Assembly: GCF_003474385.1 (NCBI RefSeq)
Contig: NZ_QUCY01000008.1
Span: forward strand, 25,436 to 89,435
Origin: Senegalimassilia sp003474385
Lineage (GTDB): Bacteria > Actinomycetota > Coriobacteriia > Coriobacteriales > Eggerthellaceae
DNA length: 64,000 nucleotides
Direction: 5' to 3'
The position numbers were made by a program, and so were the translations under genes. The notes beneath the pieces are model-generated. The model saw nothing but the letters and a program-made list of their open reading frames with translations. It ran no database searches and had not been told where the DNA came from. Below, one piece after another: positions 44,227-53,893 of the stretch; the first letter of the stretch is position 1, and each line of letters begins with the position of its first letter.

Positions 44227-44676
44227 CTAGATACTATCAGGACTCCAGACGCCAGAAATTGTCGTGTTGTAGCTGTTAGGATTGTTGAACCACAGAAGCG
44301 CTTGAGGAAAGCCTCTCTCTTTTACGTTGTTGAGAAGATATCCGCTTTTGCCCGCATTCCAATAATAAATGGGGCTACCAACAAATTTGACATCCCAAAC
44401 GTATCCTGTTGCCGCAACCTCAACATAATGGTTCGCTCCACCATAGCAAGCATCCCATGCCGACGAATCGTTAAGCTTGCTCCTAGCGGACGTATACGAC
44501 ACGTCTGAAGCATACGCATAACTCGAGTAAGAGCTATCGCCCCAATTACCCTGGCTGTAATCATACGCAAATGCCGAGTCGCTTGCGCTAACAGCAACGC
44601 CAAAAGCCAACGCACAAGCCGCCAAAGCAGCTGCAAACTTAAGCTTTAGTGAGCCACCTTTTCCAACATACTCCAT
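44227..44676 (-). CDS. Secreted DUF2712-like small protein (candidate bacteriocin or secreted effector)
   Basis: A 149-residue exported protein. A signal peptide (KLKFAAALAACALAFGVAVSA, cleavage near SAFA-YDYS) precedes a Tyr/Ser/Asn-rich mature part of about 112 residues. SYTSARSKLNDSS (R-x-K-x-x-S-S), a central Trp/Tyr-rich stretch, and the end TTISGVWSPDSI match what I know of DUF2712 peptides, which are found with ABC transporters in Gram-positive bacteria; I call this tentatively. It is the first gene of the cassette. The ATG at 44676 has GGGAG six bases upstream; one at 44682 is too close to that site. Only one Cys is present in the mature part, so no disulphide is expected. Confidence 0.65.
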   Translation of the reverse strand: MEYVGKGGSLKLKFAAALAACALAFGVAVSASDSAFAYDYSQGNWGDSSYSSYAYASDVSYTSARSKLNDSSAWDACYGGANHYVEVAATGYVWDVKFVGSPIYYWNAGKSGYLLNNVKERGFPQALLWFNNPNSYNTTISGVWSPDSI

Positions 44677-44838
44677 AATCATCTCCCTTCATTCTTGATT
44701 GCGTGCCTATCCGATATCGGGTGAGCCATTTGTAACACGGTTATTGTTGCGCAAATAAACACCATCGGTTTGCGATGGGCAACTAATTGTTATCCATGCC
44801 TTATGCCAATTCCGCAAATAGCAAAGTCGAAGTCCTTA

Positions 44839-44844
44839 TATAAT
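44839..44844 (+). promoter_or_regulatory. -10 element of the LysR gene within the divergent control region
   Basis: TATAAT lies 34 bp before the LysR start with no clear -35. The 201-bp divergent region (44677-44877) also has the near-palindromes ATCCGATATCGG and TTGCGCAAA/TTTGCG, candidate LysR sites. Confidence 0.45.
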
Positions 44845-44877
44845 CAAAAGTAAATCCAATCACGATCGGATCAGCGT

Positions 44878-45771
44878 ATGAATATTCAGCAGCTCAGCTA
44901 TTTTTCGACGGCGGTAGACACGAGCAGCTTTAAGGAAACCGCTCAAACACACTTCGTAACACCCGCCGCCATATCAAAAGCACTAGGAGATTTGGAAACA
45001 GAGCTCGGCATAAAGCTATTCGTAAAGGAAGGGCGCGCTATCGTTCCAACAGAGAAAGCCTTGCTCCTTAAGCCCCTTGCCGACAACATCAGCCGCAATG
45101 TCAAAGAGTTCGAGCGCTTAGCCAAGCTTCCCAAAGAAAAAAGTGACACCCCCAGAACATTTATCCTTGCAGCAGCCTATGCCCCAGCAAGAAGCAAACT
45201 TATCAACCGAGAAGGAGTGGAGGCGCTGAAACGCCTTGACCCACAACGAAGAATTCTCGTAGTAAGAAGAGATAGCGGGTCATGTTTATCTGCCGTAATT
45301 GAGGGCTCCGTTGATGCCGCGCTCATCCTTGGGAAACCAAAGAGCGATTCGCTGACATCCGCTCGCGTCGGAACGTCCCAATCAATCGTAGTCGTCAATA
45401 AAAGCAACCCACTCGCAAATCTAACGACCATTTCACCCAATGACCTTCGCTCTGTCGCCGTCGGGTGGCCCCACGATATACGATACGCTTTGCCCCTACT
45501 GCTCGATTTATTCGATAAGTCAGACGTCGAGCCGCATTTTACGCACCTCTGTACAATCGAGGACAACACACAGTTCATTAGTGAGGACAAGGGTTGTCTC
45601 ATAGCCACCAATGAACCTTATATAGCAAGTACTTATCCAAATGCAGCATTTCTCCCCTTCGCCGACGGAGAGGCAGATGTTCCAGTTTTCCTTGTCTGGA
45701 AAAAGGAAGACAACGACCCTCTGCTTGAAGAGCTTACCGAGACGCTAGAGGCCATCCTAAAACGGCGCTAA
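44878..45771 (+). CDS. LysR-type transcriptional regulator
   Basis: A 297-residue LTTR. The N-terminal winged helix reads NIQQLSYFSTAVDTSSFKETAQ, then TPAAISKALGDLETELGIKLFVKEGR, followed by a linker helix and an effector domain (DAALILGKPKSD; CTIEDNTQFISEDKGCLIAT). It is divergent from the peptide/ABC cassette, sharing a 201-bp spacer, and shares its lower GC content, so it probably regulates that cassette as well as itself. The effector is unknown. Confidence 0.92.
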   Translation: MNIQQLSYFSTAVDTSSFKETAQTHFVTPAAISKALGDLETELGIKLFVKEGRAIVPTEKALLLKPLADNISRNVKEFERLAKLPKEKSDTPRTFILAAAYAPARSKLINREGVEALKRLDPQRRILVVRRDSGSCLSAVIEGSVDAALILGKPKSDSLTSARVGTSQSIVVVNKSNPLANLTTISPNDLRSVAVGWPHDIRYALPLLLDLFDKSDVEPHFTHLCTIEDNTQFISEDKGCLIATNEPYIASTYPNAAFLPFADGEADVPVFLVWKKEDNDPLLEELTETLEAILKRR

Positions 45772-45824
45772 CAACGAAATACCTTCGGACCATCCCTCCT
45801 CACCACAATGGCACGACAGCCCCG

Positions 45825-47306
45825 TTATTTCGCAACGCTTCCCATCTTCGGCAGGACGAACATGCCCAGCACGAACGCGATCACGGGGACGCCGCATTGC
45901 AGCCAGAAGCTGAAGTCGAAGCCGCCGAGGTCGACACCTAGCGCGTTTTGCGAGGTCAACGCCATAGCGGCGATAAACACCGATGCCGAAAGGCTGCCGA
46001 TGAGCTGTCGCGCGGAGGTGATGATGGCCGACGCCTGCGCCAGTTCGTCGGGATCGAGCGTGGTGCACGCCCACGCTGTCAGCGGCATCATCAGGCACGC
46101 GATGCCCGTCGCGCGAACGCCGTAGAGCACCGTGACAACCCATTCGGGGGCGCTGGCGGGGATAAGGGCGAACGCCACCGTGCCCGCAAGCACCGTAACG
46201 CAGCCCGCCACAATAAGCGGGCGCGGGCCGCGACGGTCCAGCAAGCGCCCGGTGATGGGGTTCATCACGCCCATCATGATGGCGCCGGGCAGAAGCGTCA
46301 GGCCCGACACCGTGGCGGAAAACCCCTGGATATCCTGCACGAACAGCGGCACCATGATCGACGGCGCCATGAACATCATGTGCGCGCAGATGACGATGAG
46401 CGTGGAGACGGCGAACGTCTTGTCGCGGAAGCATTGCAGCCTCAGGAACGGTTCGGGAACGCGCAGCTGACGACGCGCGAACACGACAAGCCCGGCCACG
46501 CCCAGCAACAAGGGGGCGATGAAGCCCGCGCCCACGAACCCGCCCGATTCCAGCATGGTGGCAGCGATCATCACCAGCACGAAGCCGCCGGAATATAGAA
46601 GCGCCGATACCAGGTCGAAATGGCCCGGATGGTCGGGGCGACGCACCACGTCGTCGAGCAGCAGAACCGTCAGAACCATCACCGCAAGCGCGATGGCGCC
46701 GAGCATCCAGAACATGGAGCGCCAGCCCCACGCGTCGATGAGGAAGCCGCTGATGGTCGGGCCGATGGCAGGCGCGAACCCGATAATCATGCCCACGATG
46801 GCCGCGGCCTGGCCATACTGGCTTTTCGGGTAGATGTTCAGCGCCACCAGCTGCACGAGCGGCAGGCAGATGCCGGCGCCGCCGGCCTGCAGCAGGCGCG
46901 CCGCCAGCAGGCAGGGATAGTTCGGCGCGAAGATGGCTGCAGCGCACCCGATGGCGAACGACGCCATGGACGCGAAGAACAGCTTCTTGGAATCGAACCG
47001 GTTCATCAGATAGCCCGTCATGGCGCTGACCAGTCCCAACACGAAGATGTACGCCGTGGTGAGCAGCTGGCCGGAGCTTGCGCTGATGCCGTACTCGTGC
47101 ATGACCGCCAGCAGCGCGGCGATCATCATGCTTTGGGAGATGCACGCCGCCGTGGTACCCGACACCATGATGCCCAGCACCACACGGCGCTGCCGCAGGG
47201 GCAAGCCGTCGCGCTCGGGTTCGGGGTCGGCTACAGCAGCCGGCGCAGCGGTTTTCAAACGAGACGCGTTCGCCGCGTCTTCGAGGTTGGTTTCGTTCGT
47301 ATCCAT
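45825..47306 (-). CDS. MFS transporter, DHA2 (14-helix) drug/solute exporter family
   Basis: A 493-residue MFS protein with about 14 hydrophobic helices. DHA2 marks include the motif-A-like loop GYLMNRFDSKKLFFAS, motif C-like GFAPAIGPTISGFLIDAWGWRSMFW, and a second half starting with MNPITGRLLDRRGPRPLI. Such EmrB/QacA-like proteins export drugs or toxic solutes with protons. The ATG at 47306 gives a 40-residue cytoplasmic start; the ribosome site is weak. It converges with the LysR gene. Confidence 0.88.
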   Translation of the reverse strand: MDTNETNLEDAANASRLKTAAPAAVADPEPERDGLPLRQRRVVLGIMVSGTTAACISQSMMIAALLAVMHEYGISASSGQLLTTAYIFVLGLVSAMTGYLMNRFDSKKLFFASMASFAIGCAAAIFAPNYPCLLAARLLQAGGAGICLPLVQLVALNIYPKSQYGQAAAIVGMIIGFAPAIGPTISGFLIDAWGWRSMFWMLGAIALAVMVLTVLLLDDVVRRPDHPGHFDLVSALLYSGGFVLVMIAATMLESGGFVGAGFIAPLLLGVAGLVVFARRQLRVPEPFLRLQCFRDKTFAVSTLIVICAHMMFMAPSIMVPLFVQDIQGFSATVSGLTLLPGAIMMGVMNPITGRLLDRRGPRPLIVAGCVTVLAGTVAFALIPASAPEWVVTVLYGVRATGIACLMMPLTAWACTTLDPDELAQASAIITSARQLIGSLSASVFIAAMALTSQNALGVDLGGFDFSFWLQCGVPVIAFVLGMFVLPKMGSVAK

Positions 47307-47504
47307 ACCGCGATGGTAGCAGTTGCAGCGCACCCGCAACCATCCGCGCACGAAACGCGCACGGAAGGAGGCCTTCCAGGCAAACAAAGGACGGAGAGGG
47401 CGTCCAGGACGGATGCTCGGGGAACGGAAGCCTTCTCCCAAACGTCTCCCCGCCCACGATCGCCTCGCCCATCGCCAACGGGAGAGGTGCCGAAGCAGCG
47501 CCCC

Positions 47505-48302
47505 CTACCGCAGTTTGTCGCGACGCTGCCTCCAGTCGGGCATGAAGCGGTCCATGAGCTGGCGGAACCTTGGGCCGTGGCCTCGTTCCAGCAGGTGGCA
47601 CAGCTCGTGCACCACCACGTACTCCAGGCATTCCGGCGGGTAGAGCGCCAGGCGCAAGTTGATGCAGATGCGGCCCGTGGAAGGTTGGCAGCTGCCCCAG
47701 CGACTGGTCATGTTGCGATACGCCAGCTGGCCCGCCTTCACCCCCATGATGGGCTCCCATGCCGCCACCAACGCCGGCACGCAGGCCTGCACCACCGCGC
47801 GCCACTGTGCCACCTCGGCTTTCGACGCCTGCGATGCCTGCGCCATGGGCGTGGCGGACACGCGCTCCATCTGGGCTTGAATCCAATCATGCTTGCGATG
47901 CACGAAATCGGCCACGTCGGCCGGCGACATCCAGGCGGGCGCGGATGCGTCCACATGGCCGCCGTCGCGGGCGATGCGCAGGTTGAGGTTCTTCACCTTT
48001 TTGCGCTGCAAGCGCACCTCGATGCCGTCAACGTGAAGCATCTCGGGCGCCGCCGCGCGCGCAGGCTTGCGACGCACGATTTGCACACCGGCCTTCCCTG
48101 CCCCGACCGTCGTGCGCCCGGCACTCGACGAACGTTGCCGCGGCGCAACCTTCCCCGGCTCGCCGCTCCCGCGACCGGAAGCGGCCGAACGTCGCTGCGA
48201 CGCGGTGCCCACCCCGCGCGAACCGCCCGCCGCCTGGCGCTTGAGCTCGCCCGGGTCCACGCGGCGCGCGCGCACCGGACCGGATCGGTTTTCGCTGGCC
48301 AC
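47505..48302 (-). CDS. YgjP-like (DUF45) zinc metallopeptidase family protein
   Basis: A 265-residue protein whose C-terminal half holds HELCHLLERGHGPRF, with the zinc HExxH-type helix (HELCH) and a third ligand in the following GHGPRF turn, and YRNMTSRWGSCQPS, both typical of the YgjP/SprT-like family. The N-terminal 85 residues are Arg/Ser/Gly-rich and look disordered. The biological substrate is unknown. It starts with GTG after GGAGG, 3 bp after the rsmI stop, so the two are co-translated. Confidence 0.85.
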   Translation of the reverse strand: MASENRSGPVRARRVDPGELKRQAAGGSRGVGTASQRRSAASGRGSGEPGKVAPRQRSSSAGRTTVGAGKAGVQIVRRKPARAAAPEMLHVDGIEVRLQRKKVKNLNLRIARDGGHVDASAPAWMSPADVADFVHRKHDWIQAQMERVSATPMAQASQASKAEVAQWRAVVQACVPALVAAWEPIMGVKAGQLAYRNMTSRWGSCQPSTGRICINLRLALYPPECLEYVVVHELCHLLERGHGPRFRQLMDRFMPDWRQRRDKLR

Positions 48303-48305
48303 GCC

Positions 48306-49154
48306 CTAGGCCTCCAACGCGATCTCGTACGCGGCGTTGCGCGGCAGACCGAACTCGGCCGCCAGCGTTTTCGCGATGTCCTTGTTGCGCGCGCCCTCGG
48401 CCTTGAGCTGGGCGGCACGGACGCGAGCGGAATCCTCGGCGCTTTCCTGAGCAGCCTGCCCCTCCGCCTCGCTGGGCCCGTCGATCACGACGACGATTTC
48501 GCCCTTGATGCCGCCGGCCGCCTCGCGGGCGGCGAACTCGTCGCGCAACGCAGGCAGCGTGTCGCGCACCACTTCCTCATGCAGCTTCGTGAGCTCGCGG
48601 CACACGGCCGCCTCGCGCAGCGGGAACGCCTCGGCCAACGCCGCCAGCGCCCCGGCGATGCGGTTCGGGCTTTCGTAATAGATAAGCGCCGCATCCAACG
48701 TGCGCACCGCGTCGAGCGCCGCCTTCTGCTCCCCGGCCTTGCGCGGGAAGAAACCGCCGAAATAGAAGCGCGGATTCGTACAGCCGCTGGCCACGTACGC
48801 TGTGGCGGTGGCGGTAGGCCCGGGCAGCACCTCCACCGGCGCGCCTGCCTCCCGGCATGCGCGCACCAGGCGCAGGCCCGGGTCGGACACGCCCGGCATG
48901 CCGGCGTCGCTGCAGTACGCGATGACCTCGCCCGCCTCCACGCGCGCCACGATGCCGTCGGCGCGAGAGCCGATGAGCGCCTCGTCAAGACGCTCCAGGC
49001 GCTTGCCGATGCCGAACGCCGCCAACAGCTTGCCGGTGACGCGCGTGTCCTCCGCGCACACCACATCGGCGCTGGTCAGCGCATCAAGCGCGCGCTGCGG
49101 CATGTCGCCCAGGTTGCCGATGGGCGTCGGGCAGATGATCAGCTTGCCAGCCAT
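48306..49154 (-). CDS. rsmI: 16S rRNA (cytidine-1402-2'-O)-methyltransferase RsmI
   Basis: A 282-residue SAM-dependent enzyme of the tetrapyrrole-methylase fold: LIICPTPIGNLGDMPQRAL at the start, CAEDTRVTGKLL, SDAGMPGVSDPG, PGPTATATAYVASG and YYESPNRI. It methylates the 2'-OH of C1402 in 16S rRNA. The C-terminus is a helical stretch rich in Ala and Glu. The ATG at 49154 follows AGGAAGG. It leads into the YgjP-like gene. Confidence 0.95.
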   Translation of the reverse strand: MAGKLIICPTPIGNLGDMPQRALDALTSADVVCAEDTRVTGKLLAAFGIGKRLERLDEALIGSRADGIVARVEAGEVIAYCSDAGMPGVSDPGLRLVRACREAGAPVEVLPGPTATATAYVASGCTNPRFYFGGFFPRKAGEQKAALDAVRTLDAALIYYESPNRIAGALAALAEAFPLREAAVCRELTKLHEEVVRDTLPALRDEFAAREAAGGIKGEIVVVIDGPSEAEGQAAQESAEDSARVRAAQLKAEGARNKDIAKTLAAEFGLPRNAAYEIALEA

Positions 49155-49225
49155 GTAGTTCCTTCCTATCGTCTCACGCAACGAAGATGCGAGGGCGAGG
49201 CCCTCCACCGCCCTTGCTGACGACC

Positions 49226-52200
49226 TTACGCCCTCGTTTCCTGCACGTCGAGCGCACCGGCTTCCTCGATCGCCGGCGTGGCCGCCGCCGTGCGAGCCGC
49301 GCGGGCCTCGGCCTCCTTGTCGGCCAGGTTGCTCTTCGCCACCGCGATCATGAGCTTGATGCGGTTGAGCTGGTTGACCTCGGACGCGCCGGGGTCGTAG
49401 TCGACGGCCACGATGTTGCTCTCCGGGTAGCGGCGGCGCAGCTCCTTGATGACCGCCTTGCCCACCACGTGGTTCGGCAGGCAGGCGAACGGCTGCGTGC
49501 ACACCACGTTCGGCGCGCCCGTGCGGATGAGCTCCACCATCTCGGCCGTGAGCAGCCAGCCCTCGCCCATGGAGTTGCACAGGCTCAAAATTTCGCTTGC
49601 GTACTCGGCCAGCTCGTAGATGCTCGCCGGTGGGTTGAAGCGCGTGGACTCCTCGAGCGCCTTGGTCACCGGCGCGCGCAGGGCCTTCACCACCTGCAGG
49701 GCGATCTTGCTGCCGAACGCGCCCTTGGCCGAACGGCCGAGCGGGTCCTTCTGGAAGATGCCGCCCGCCGTGCCGAACAGGAAGAACTCGATAAGCCCCG
49801 GCACCACGGCCTCGCAGCCCTCGCGCTCGATGACATCGACGATCTGGTTGTTCGCCGTGGGGTGGAACTTCACCAGGATCTCACCGACCACGCCGACACG
49901 CGGCTTGGTGCCCTCGCCCCGCAAAGGCAGCGTGTCGAAGTCCTCGACGATCTGCTTGACCGTGCGCTTGAACTCGCCGCGCTTCACGCCGCGTTTCAGC
50001 TGTCGCTTGCACTCGGCCATCCAGTGGTCGAACAGGGCGTTCGCACTGCCGGGCTCCACCTCGTAGGGGCGCGTGCGGTACAGGCACATCATGAGCAGGT
50101 CGCCGTACTGCAGCGCGGAAACCGCCTGGTAGAGCATGGCCGGCGTGATGGAGAAGCCGGGGTTGACCTCGCCCAGGTCCTTGAAGCTGATGGCGATGAC
50201 CGGGATATGCGACAGGCCCACCGACTTGAGCGCCTTGCGGATAAGCGAGATGTAGTTCGTGGCACGGCAGCCGCCGCCGGTCTGCGTGATGAGCACCGCC
50301 AGCTTGTCGGTGTCGTACTTGCCGGACATGACCGCTTCCATGATCTGGCCCGTGACCAGGATGGACGGGTAGCAGATGTCGTTGTTCACATACTTCAGGC
50401 CAGCGTCCACCGCTCCGTGGTCCACGGAGGGCAGCAGCTCCACGTTGTAGCCGAAGCGCTCGAAGATGGGCACGAGCAGCTCGAAGTGGTACGGCGCCAT
50501 CTGCGGGGCCAGGATGGTGTAGCCCGCATCGCGCATCTCCTTGGTGAACTGGGCGCGCGGGAACTCCGTCGAAGCACCGCTGTCGCGCTGCTTGAACTCG
50601 GCCTGCACCTCGGGCGCAGCCTTTTCCGTGAAGCTTGCGGGCGGTTTGATGGCTGCCGCCGCGGCCTGCACGGCCTCGGCATCGGCGCCGCCGGCCTGCT
50701 TGCCCGCCGCGCGCTCCTCGGCCTCCGCCAGCAGCTGCTCCACGTCCAAGCTGCACGCGCCGCAGCCCGCGGCGTTCTGCACCTGCTCCGCCGCACGGGC
50801 CTCGGCCTCCTCGTCGGCCTGGTCCTTCAGGGCCGCAAGCAGGCTGCGCACGCGGATGCGCGCGGCGCCGAGGTTGGACACCTCGTCGATCTTCAGCACG
50901 GTGTACACCTTGCCCGCCTGCTCCAAGATCTCCTGCACCTGATCGGTGGTCAGCGCGTCAAGGCCGCAGCCGAAGCTGTTCAGCTGGATGAGGTCGAGGT
51001 CCTTGCGCTCCGACGCCACCTTCGCCGCGGCGTACAGGCGCGTGTGGTACATCCACTGGTCCACCAGGCGGATGGGGCGCTCGAGCGTGCCCAAGTGCGC
51101 GATGGAGTCCTCGGTGAGCACCGCCAGGCCGAAGCTGGTCAGAAGCTCGGGGATGGCGTGGTTGATCTCGGGGTCGTTGTGGTACGGGCGGCCCGCCAGC
51201 ACGATGCCGTGCGTGTGGGTCTTCTCCATCCACAGCAGCGTCTCGGCGCCCTTCTCGCGGATGTCGGCCTTGAACGCCTCGTCCTCGGCCCATGCGGCGT
51301 CGACCGCGGCGTCGACCTCGGCCTGCGTGGGCGCCGCCACGCCCTTGCCGCACAGCTCGGGATGCGCCTGGATCAGTTCCACGAACAGGCGCTTCTTAAG
51401 GTGCTCCTTCTTATCGTAGGGCAGCCACGGGTTCAGGAACTGCATGTCGGAGTCGCGCAGCTCGTCGATGTTGAGACGCAGAGCCTCGGCGTAGCTGGCC
51501 ACGATGGGGCAGTTGAAGTGGTTGCCAGCGCCCTCGTCCTCCTGGCGCTCCCACTTGCTGCAGGGGAACCAGATGAAGTCGGGGTGCTTGTCCAGCAGGT
51601 TCATGATGTGGCCGTGCGAGAGCTTCGCCGGGTAGCACACGCTCTCCGACGGCATGGACTCGATGCCGGCCTCGTAGGTTTTCTTCGTGGACGGGTCCGA
51701 GAGCACCACGCGCCAGCCCAGCTTCGTGAAGAAGGTGAACCAGAACGGGTAGTTCTCGTACATGTTCAGCGCGCGCGGGATGCCCACGGTGCCGCGCGGC
51801 GCGTCCTGCTCCGCCAGCGGCGTGTAGTGGTCGAACAGGCGCTTCGACTTGTACTCGAACAGGTTAGGAACCTTGTCGGCCTTCGTCGCCTGGCCGAGCG
51901 CGCCGGCCCCCTTCTCGCAACGGTTGCCTGTGATGAAGCGGCGGTGCTTGCCCGTGGCCTCGTCGATGCCGAAGTCGTTGACGGTGAGCAGGCAGTGGTT
52001 CGAGCACGCCTTGCAGCGCACGGTCCTGCGCGTGGGGGCAAGGGCCTCGAGCGCGTCAAGGGACAGCAGGCCGCTGACCTGCGAATCCTGGCGGCTGAAG
52101 CGGTCGCGGGCCAGAAGCGCCGCGCCGAACGCGCCCATGTTGCCGGCGATGTCGGGACGCACGGCGTTCACACCCGAGAGCTGCTCGAAGGCGCGCAGCA

Positions 52201-53878
52201 CGGCATCGTTGAGGAACGTGCCGCCCTGCACGATAACCTTGCTGCCCACGTCGTGCGGGTCGCGGATCTTGATGACCTTGAACAGGGCGTTCTTGATGAC
52301 CGAGATGGCCAGGCCCGCGGCGATGTCGCCGACGGTGGCGCCTTCCTTCTGCGCCTGCTTCACGCGGCTGTTCATGAACACGGTGCAGCGGCTGCCCAGG
52401 TCGACGGGGTTTTCCGCGCCGATGGCGGTCTTCGCGAACTCGGACACGTCCAGGTTCAGGCCGCTGGCGAAGCTCTCGATAAAGCTGCCGCAGCCCGAGG
52501 AGCACGCCTCGTTGAGCATGATGTGGTCGATGACGCCGTCTTTCACGCGCAGGCATTTCATGTCCTGGCCGCCGATGTCCAGGATGAACTCCACGCCCGG
52601 CAGCATCTCCTGCGCGCCGCGCAGGTGCGCGACCGTCTCGATCTCGCCCGAGTCCACGCGCAAAGCCTCGAGCAGCAGGTGCTCGCCGTAGCCCGTGACC
52701 GTGGAGTGGCCGATGGTCACCAGCGGGTTGCCGGCGGCGTCGCGCGGCAGCTCGCGGTAGAGCTTGGCGATGGCGGCCTTCGCGCAACCGAGCACGTCGC
52801 CCTTGTTCGACACGTAATGGGTCCACAGCAGCTCGCCGTCCTGACCGATGAGCGCGGCCTTGAACGTGGTGGAACCGGCGTCGATGCCCAAGAAGGCGGT
52901 GCCGCGGTAGCTGGCAAGGTCGCCGCGGGGCACACGCTCGCCGGCGTGGCGGGCGTTGAACTCGTCCAGTTCCGCCTGGTCGACGAACAGCGGGAGCAGG
53001 CGCACAACCTCGCTGCCCTGGATGTCGCCGAGGCTCTTCAGGCGCTCGAGCACGTCGGAGAGCAGCTCGGCCTTCACCGTTTCGCTGGCCGCACCGGCGA
53101 TGGCGCAGCCGCCGGCCACGAACAGGTGGGCGTTTTGCGGGACGATGCGGTGCTCCTCGTCCAGGTTCAACGTTTCATAGAAGCGTTTGCGCAGCTCAGG
53201 CAGGTACTGCAGCGGGCCGCCCAGGAAGGCCACGTAGCCGCGGATGGGGCGGCCGCACGCCAGGCCGGAGATGGTCTGCGTGACCACGGACTGGAAGATG
53301 GACGCGGCGACATCCTCGCGGCGCGCGCCTTCGTTGAGCAGCGGCTGCACGTCGGTTTTCGCGAACACGCCGCAGCGGCTGGCGATGGGATAGATGGTGG
53401 TGGCGTGCTGCGCCAGTTCGTTCAGGCCGCCGGCGTCGGTGTTCAAAAGCGCCGCCATCTGGTCGATGAACGCGCCGGTGCCGCCGGCGCACGTGCCGTT
53501 CATGCGCTGCTCGATGCCGTTGTCGAAGTAGATGATCTTCGCGTCCTCGCCGCCCAGTTCGATGGCCACGTCCGTTTTCGGGATGAAGGTTTCGACGGCG
53601 GTTTTGCTGGCGATGACCTCCTGCACGAACTCGATGCCCAGCCATTGGGCCAAAAGCAAGCCGCCCGATCCGGTGATGGCGATGGTCATGCGCTTGTCGC
53701 CGAAATCGCGCGCGGCCTCGGACAGCACCTCGACGATGGTGGCGCGCACGTCCGCGTGGTGACGACGGTACACCGCGTAGCGGATCTGGTCCGCGTCGTC
53801 CAAGATGGCCAGCTTGACCGTGGTGGAGCCCACGTCGATGCCGATATGCAGGTTCTCGTTCTGGTTGTTCTCGCTCAT
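49226..53878 (-). CDS. Giant acyl-CoA dehydratase activase-related protein (two ASKHA ATPases + DUF2229 + HgdB/C-like region)
   Basis: A 1550-residue fusion. Residues ~10-320 are one BadF/BcrA-type ASKHA ATPase (IGIDVGSTTVKLAILDD); ~328-600 are a second (FLGIDAGSTTFKAALIG), with ACSSGCGSFIES near 456 as iron-sulphur ligands. CKACSNHC (~620) is a further Cys cluster. DUF2229 starts near 696 (GIPRALNMYENYPF, YPAKLSHGHI), GRPYHNDPEINH lies near 894, GCGACSL near 1036, and a 2-hydroxyglutaryl-CoA-dehydratase-like domain from ~1124 (QMAPYHFELLVPIFE, NNDICYPSILVTGQ). Family members inject electrons, ATP-driven, into dehydratases or reductases; the exact target of this large form is not established. 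The TetR gene lies 15 bp upstream. Confidence 0.88.
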   Translation of the reverse strand: MSENNQNENLHIGIDVGSTTVKLAILDDADQIRYAVYRRHHADVRATIVEVLSEAARDFGDKRMTIAITGSGGLLLAQWLGIEFVQEVIASKTAVETFIPKTDVAIELGGEDAKIIYFDNGIEQRMNGTCAGGTGAFIDQMAALLNTDAGGLNELAQHATTIYPIASRCGVFAKTDVQPLLNEGARREDVAASIFQSVVTQTISGLACGRPIRGYVAFLGGPLQYLPELRKRFYETLNLDEEHRIVPQNAHLFVAGGCAIAGAASETVKAELLSDVLERLKSLGDIQGSEVVRLLPLFVDQAELDEFNARHAGERVPRGDLASYRGTAFLGIDAGSTTFKAALIGQDGELLWTHYVSNKGDVLGCAKAAIAKLYRELPRDAAGNPLVTIGHSTVTGYGEHLLLEALRVDSGEIETVAHLRGAQEMLPGVEFILDIGGQDMKCLRVKDGVIDHIMLNEACSSGCGSFIESFASGLNLDVSEFAKTAIGAENPVDLGSRCTVFMNSRVKQAQKEGATVGDIAAGLAISVIKNALFKVIKIRDPHDVGSKVIVQGGTFLNDAVLRAFEQLSGVNAVRPDIAGNMGAFGAALLARDRFSRQDSQVSGLLSLDALEALAPTRRTVRCKACSNHCLLTVNDFGIDEATGKHRRFITGNRCEKGAGALGQATKADKVPNLFEYKSKRLFDHYTPLAEQDAPRGTVGIPRALNMYENYPFWFTFFTKLGWRVVLSDPSTKKTYEAGIESMPSESVCYPAKLSHGHIMNLLDKHPDFIWFPCSKWERQEDEGAGNHFNCPIVASYAEALRLNIDELRDSDMQFLNPWLPYDKKEHLKKRLFVELIQAHPELCGKGVAAPTQAEVDAAVDAAWAEDEAFKADIREKGAETLLWMEKTHTHGIVLAGRPYHNDPEINHAIPELLTSFGLAVLTEDSIAHLGTLERPIRLVDQWMYHTRLYAAAKVASERKDLDLIQLNSFGCGLDALTTDQVQEILEQAGKVYTVLKIDEVSNLGAARIRVRSLLAALKDQADEEAEARAAEQVQNAAGCGACSLDVEQLLAEAEERAAGKQAGGADAEAVQAAAAAIKPPASFTEKAAPEVQAEFKQRDSGASTEFPRAQFTKEMRDAGYTILAPQMAPYHFELLVPIFERFGYNVELLPSVDHGAVDAGLKYVNNDICYPSILVTGQIMEAVMSGKYDTDKLAVLITQTGGGCRATNYISLIRKALKSVGLSHIPVIAISFKDLGEVNPGFSITPAMLYQAVSALQYGDLLMMCLYRTRPYEVEPGSANALFDHWMAECKRQLKRGVKRGEFKRTVKQIVEDFDTLPLRGEGTKPRVGVVGEILVKFHPTANNQIVDVIEREGCEAVVPGLIEFFLFGTAGGIFQKDPLGRSAKGAFGSKIALQVVKALRAPVTKALEESTRFNPPASIYELAEYASEILSLCNSMGEGWLLTAEMVELIRTGAPNVVCTQPFACLPNHVVGKAVIKELRRRYPESNIVAVDYDPGASEVNQLNRIKLMIAVAKSNLADKEAEARAARTAAATPAIEEAGALDVQETRA

Positions 53879-53893
53879 GTTCCGCCTTATTCC

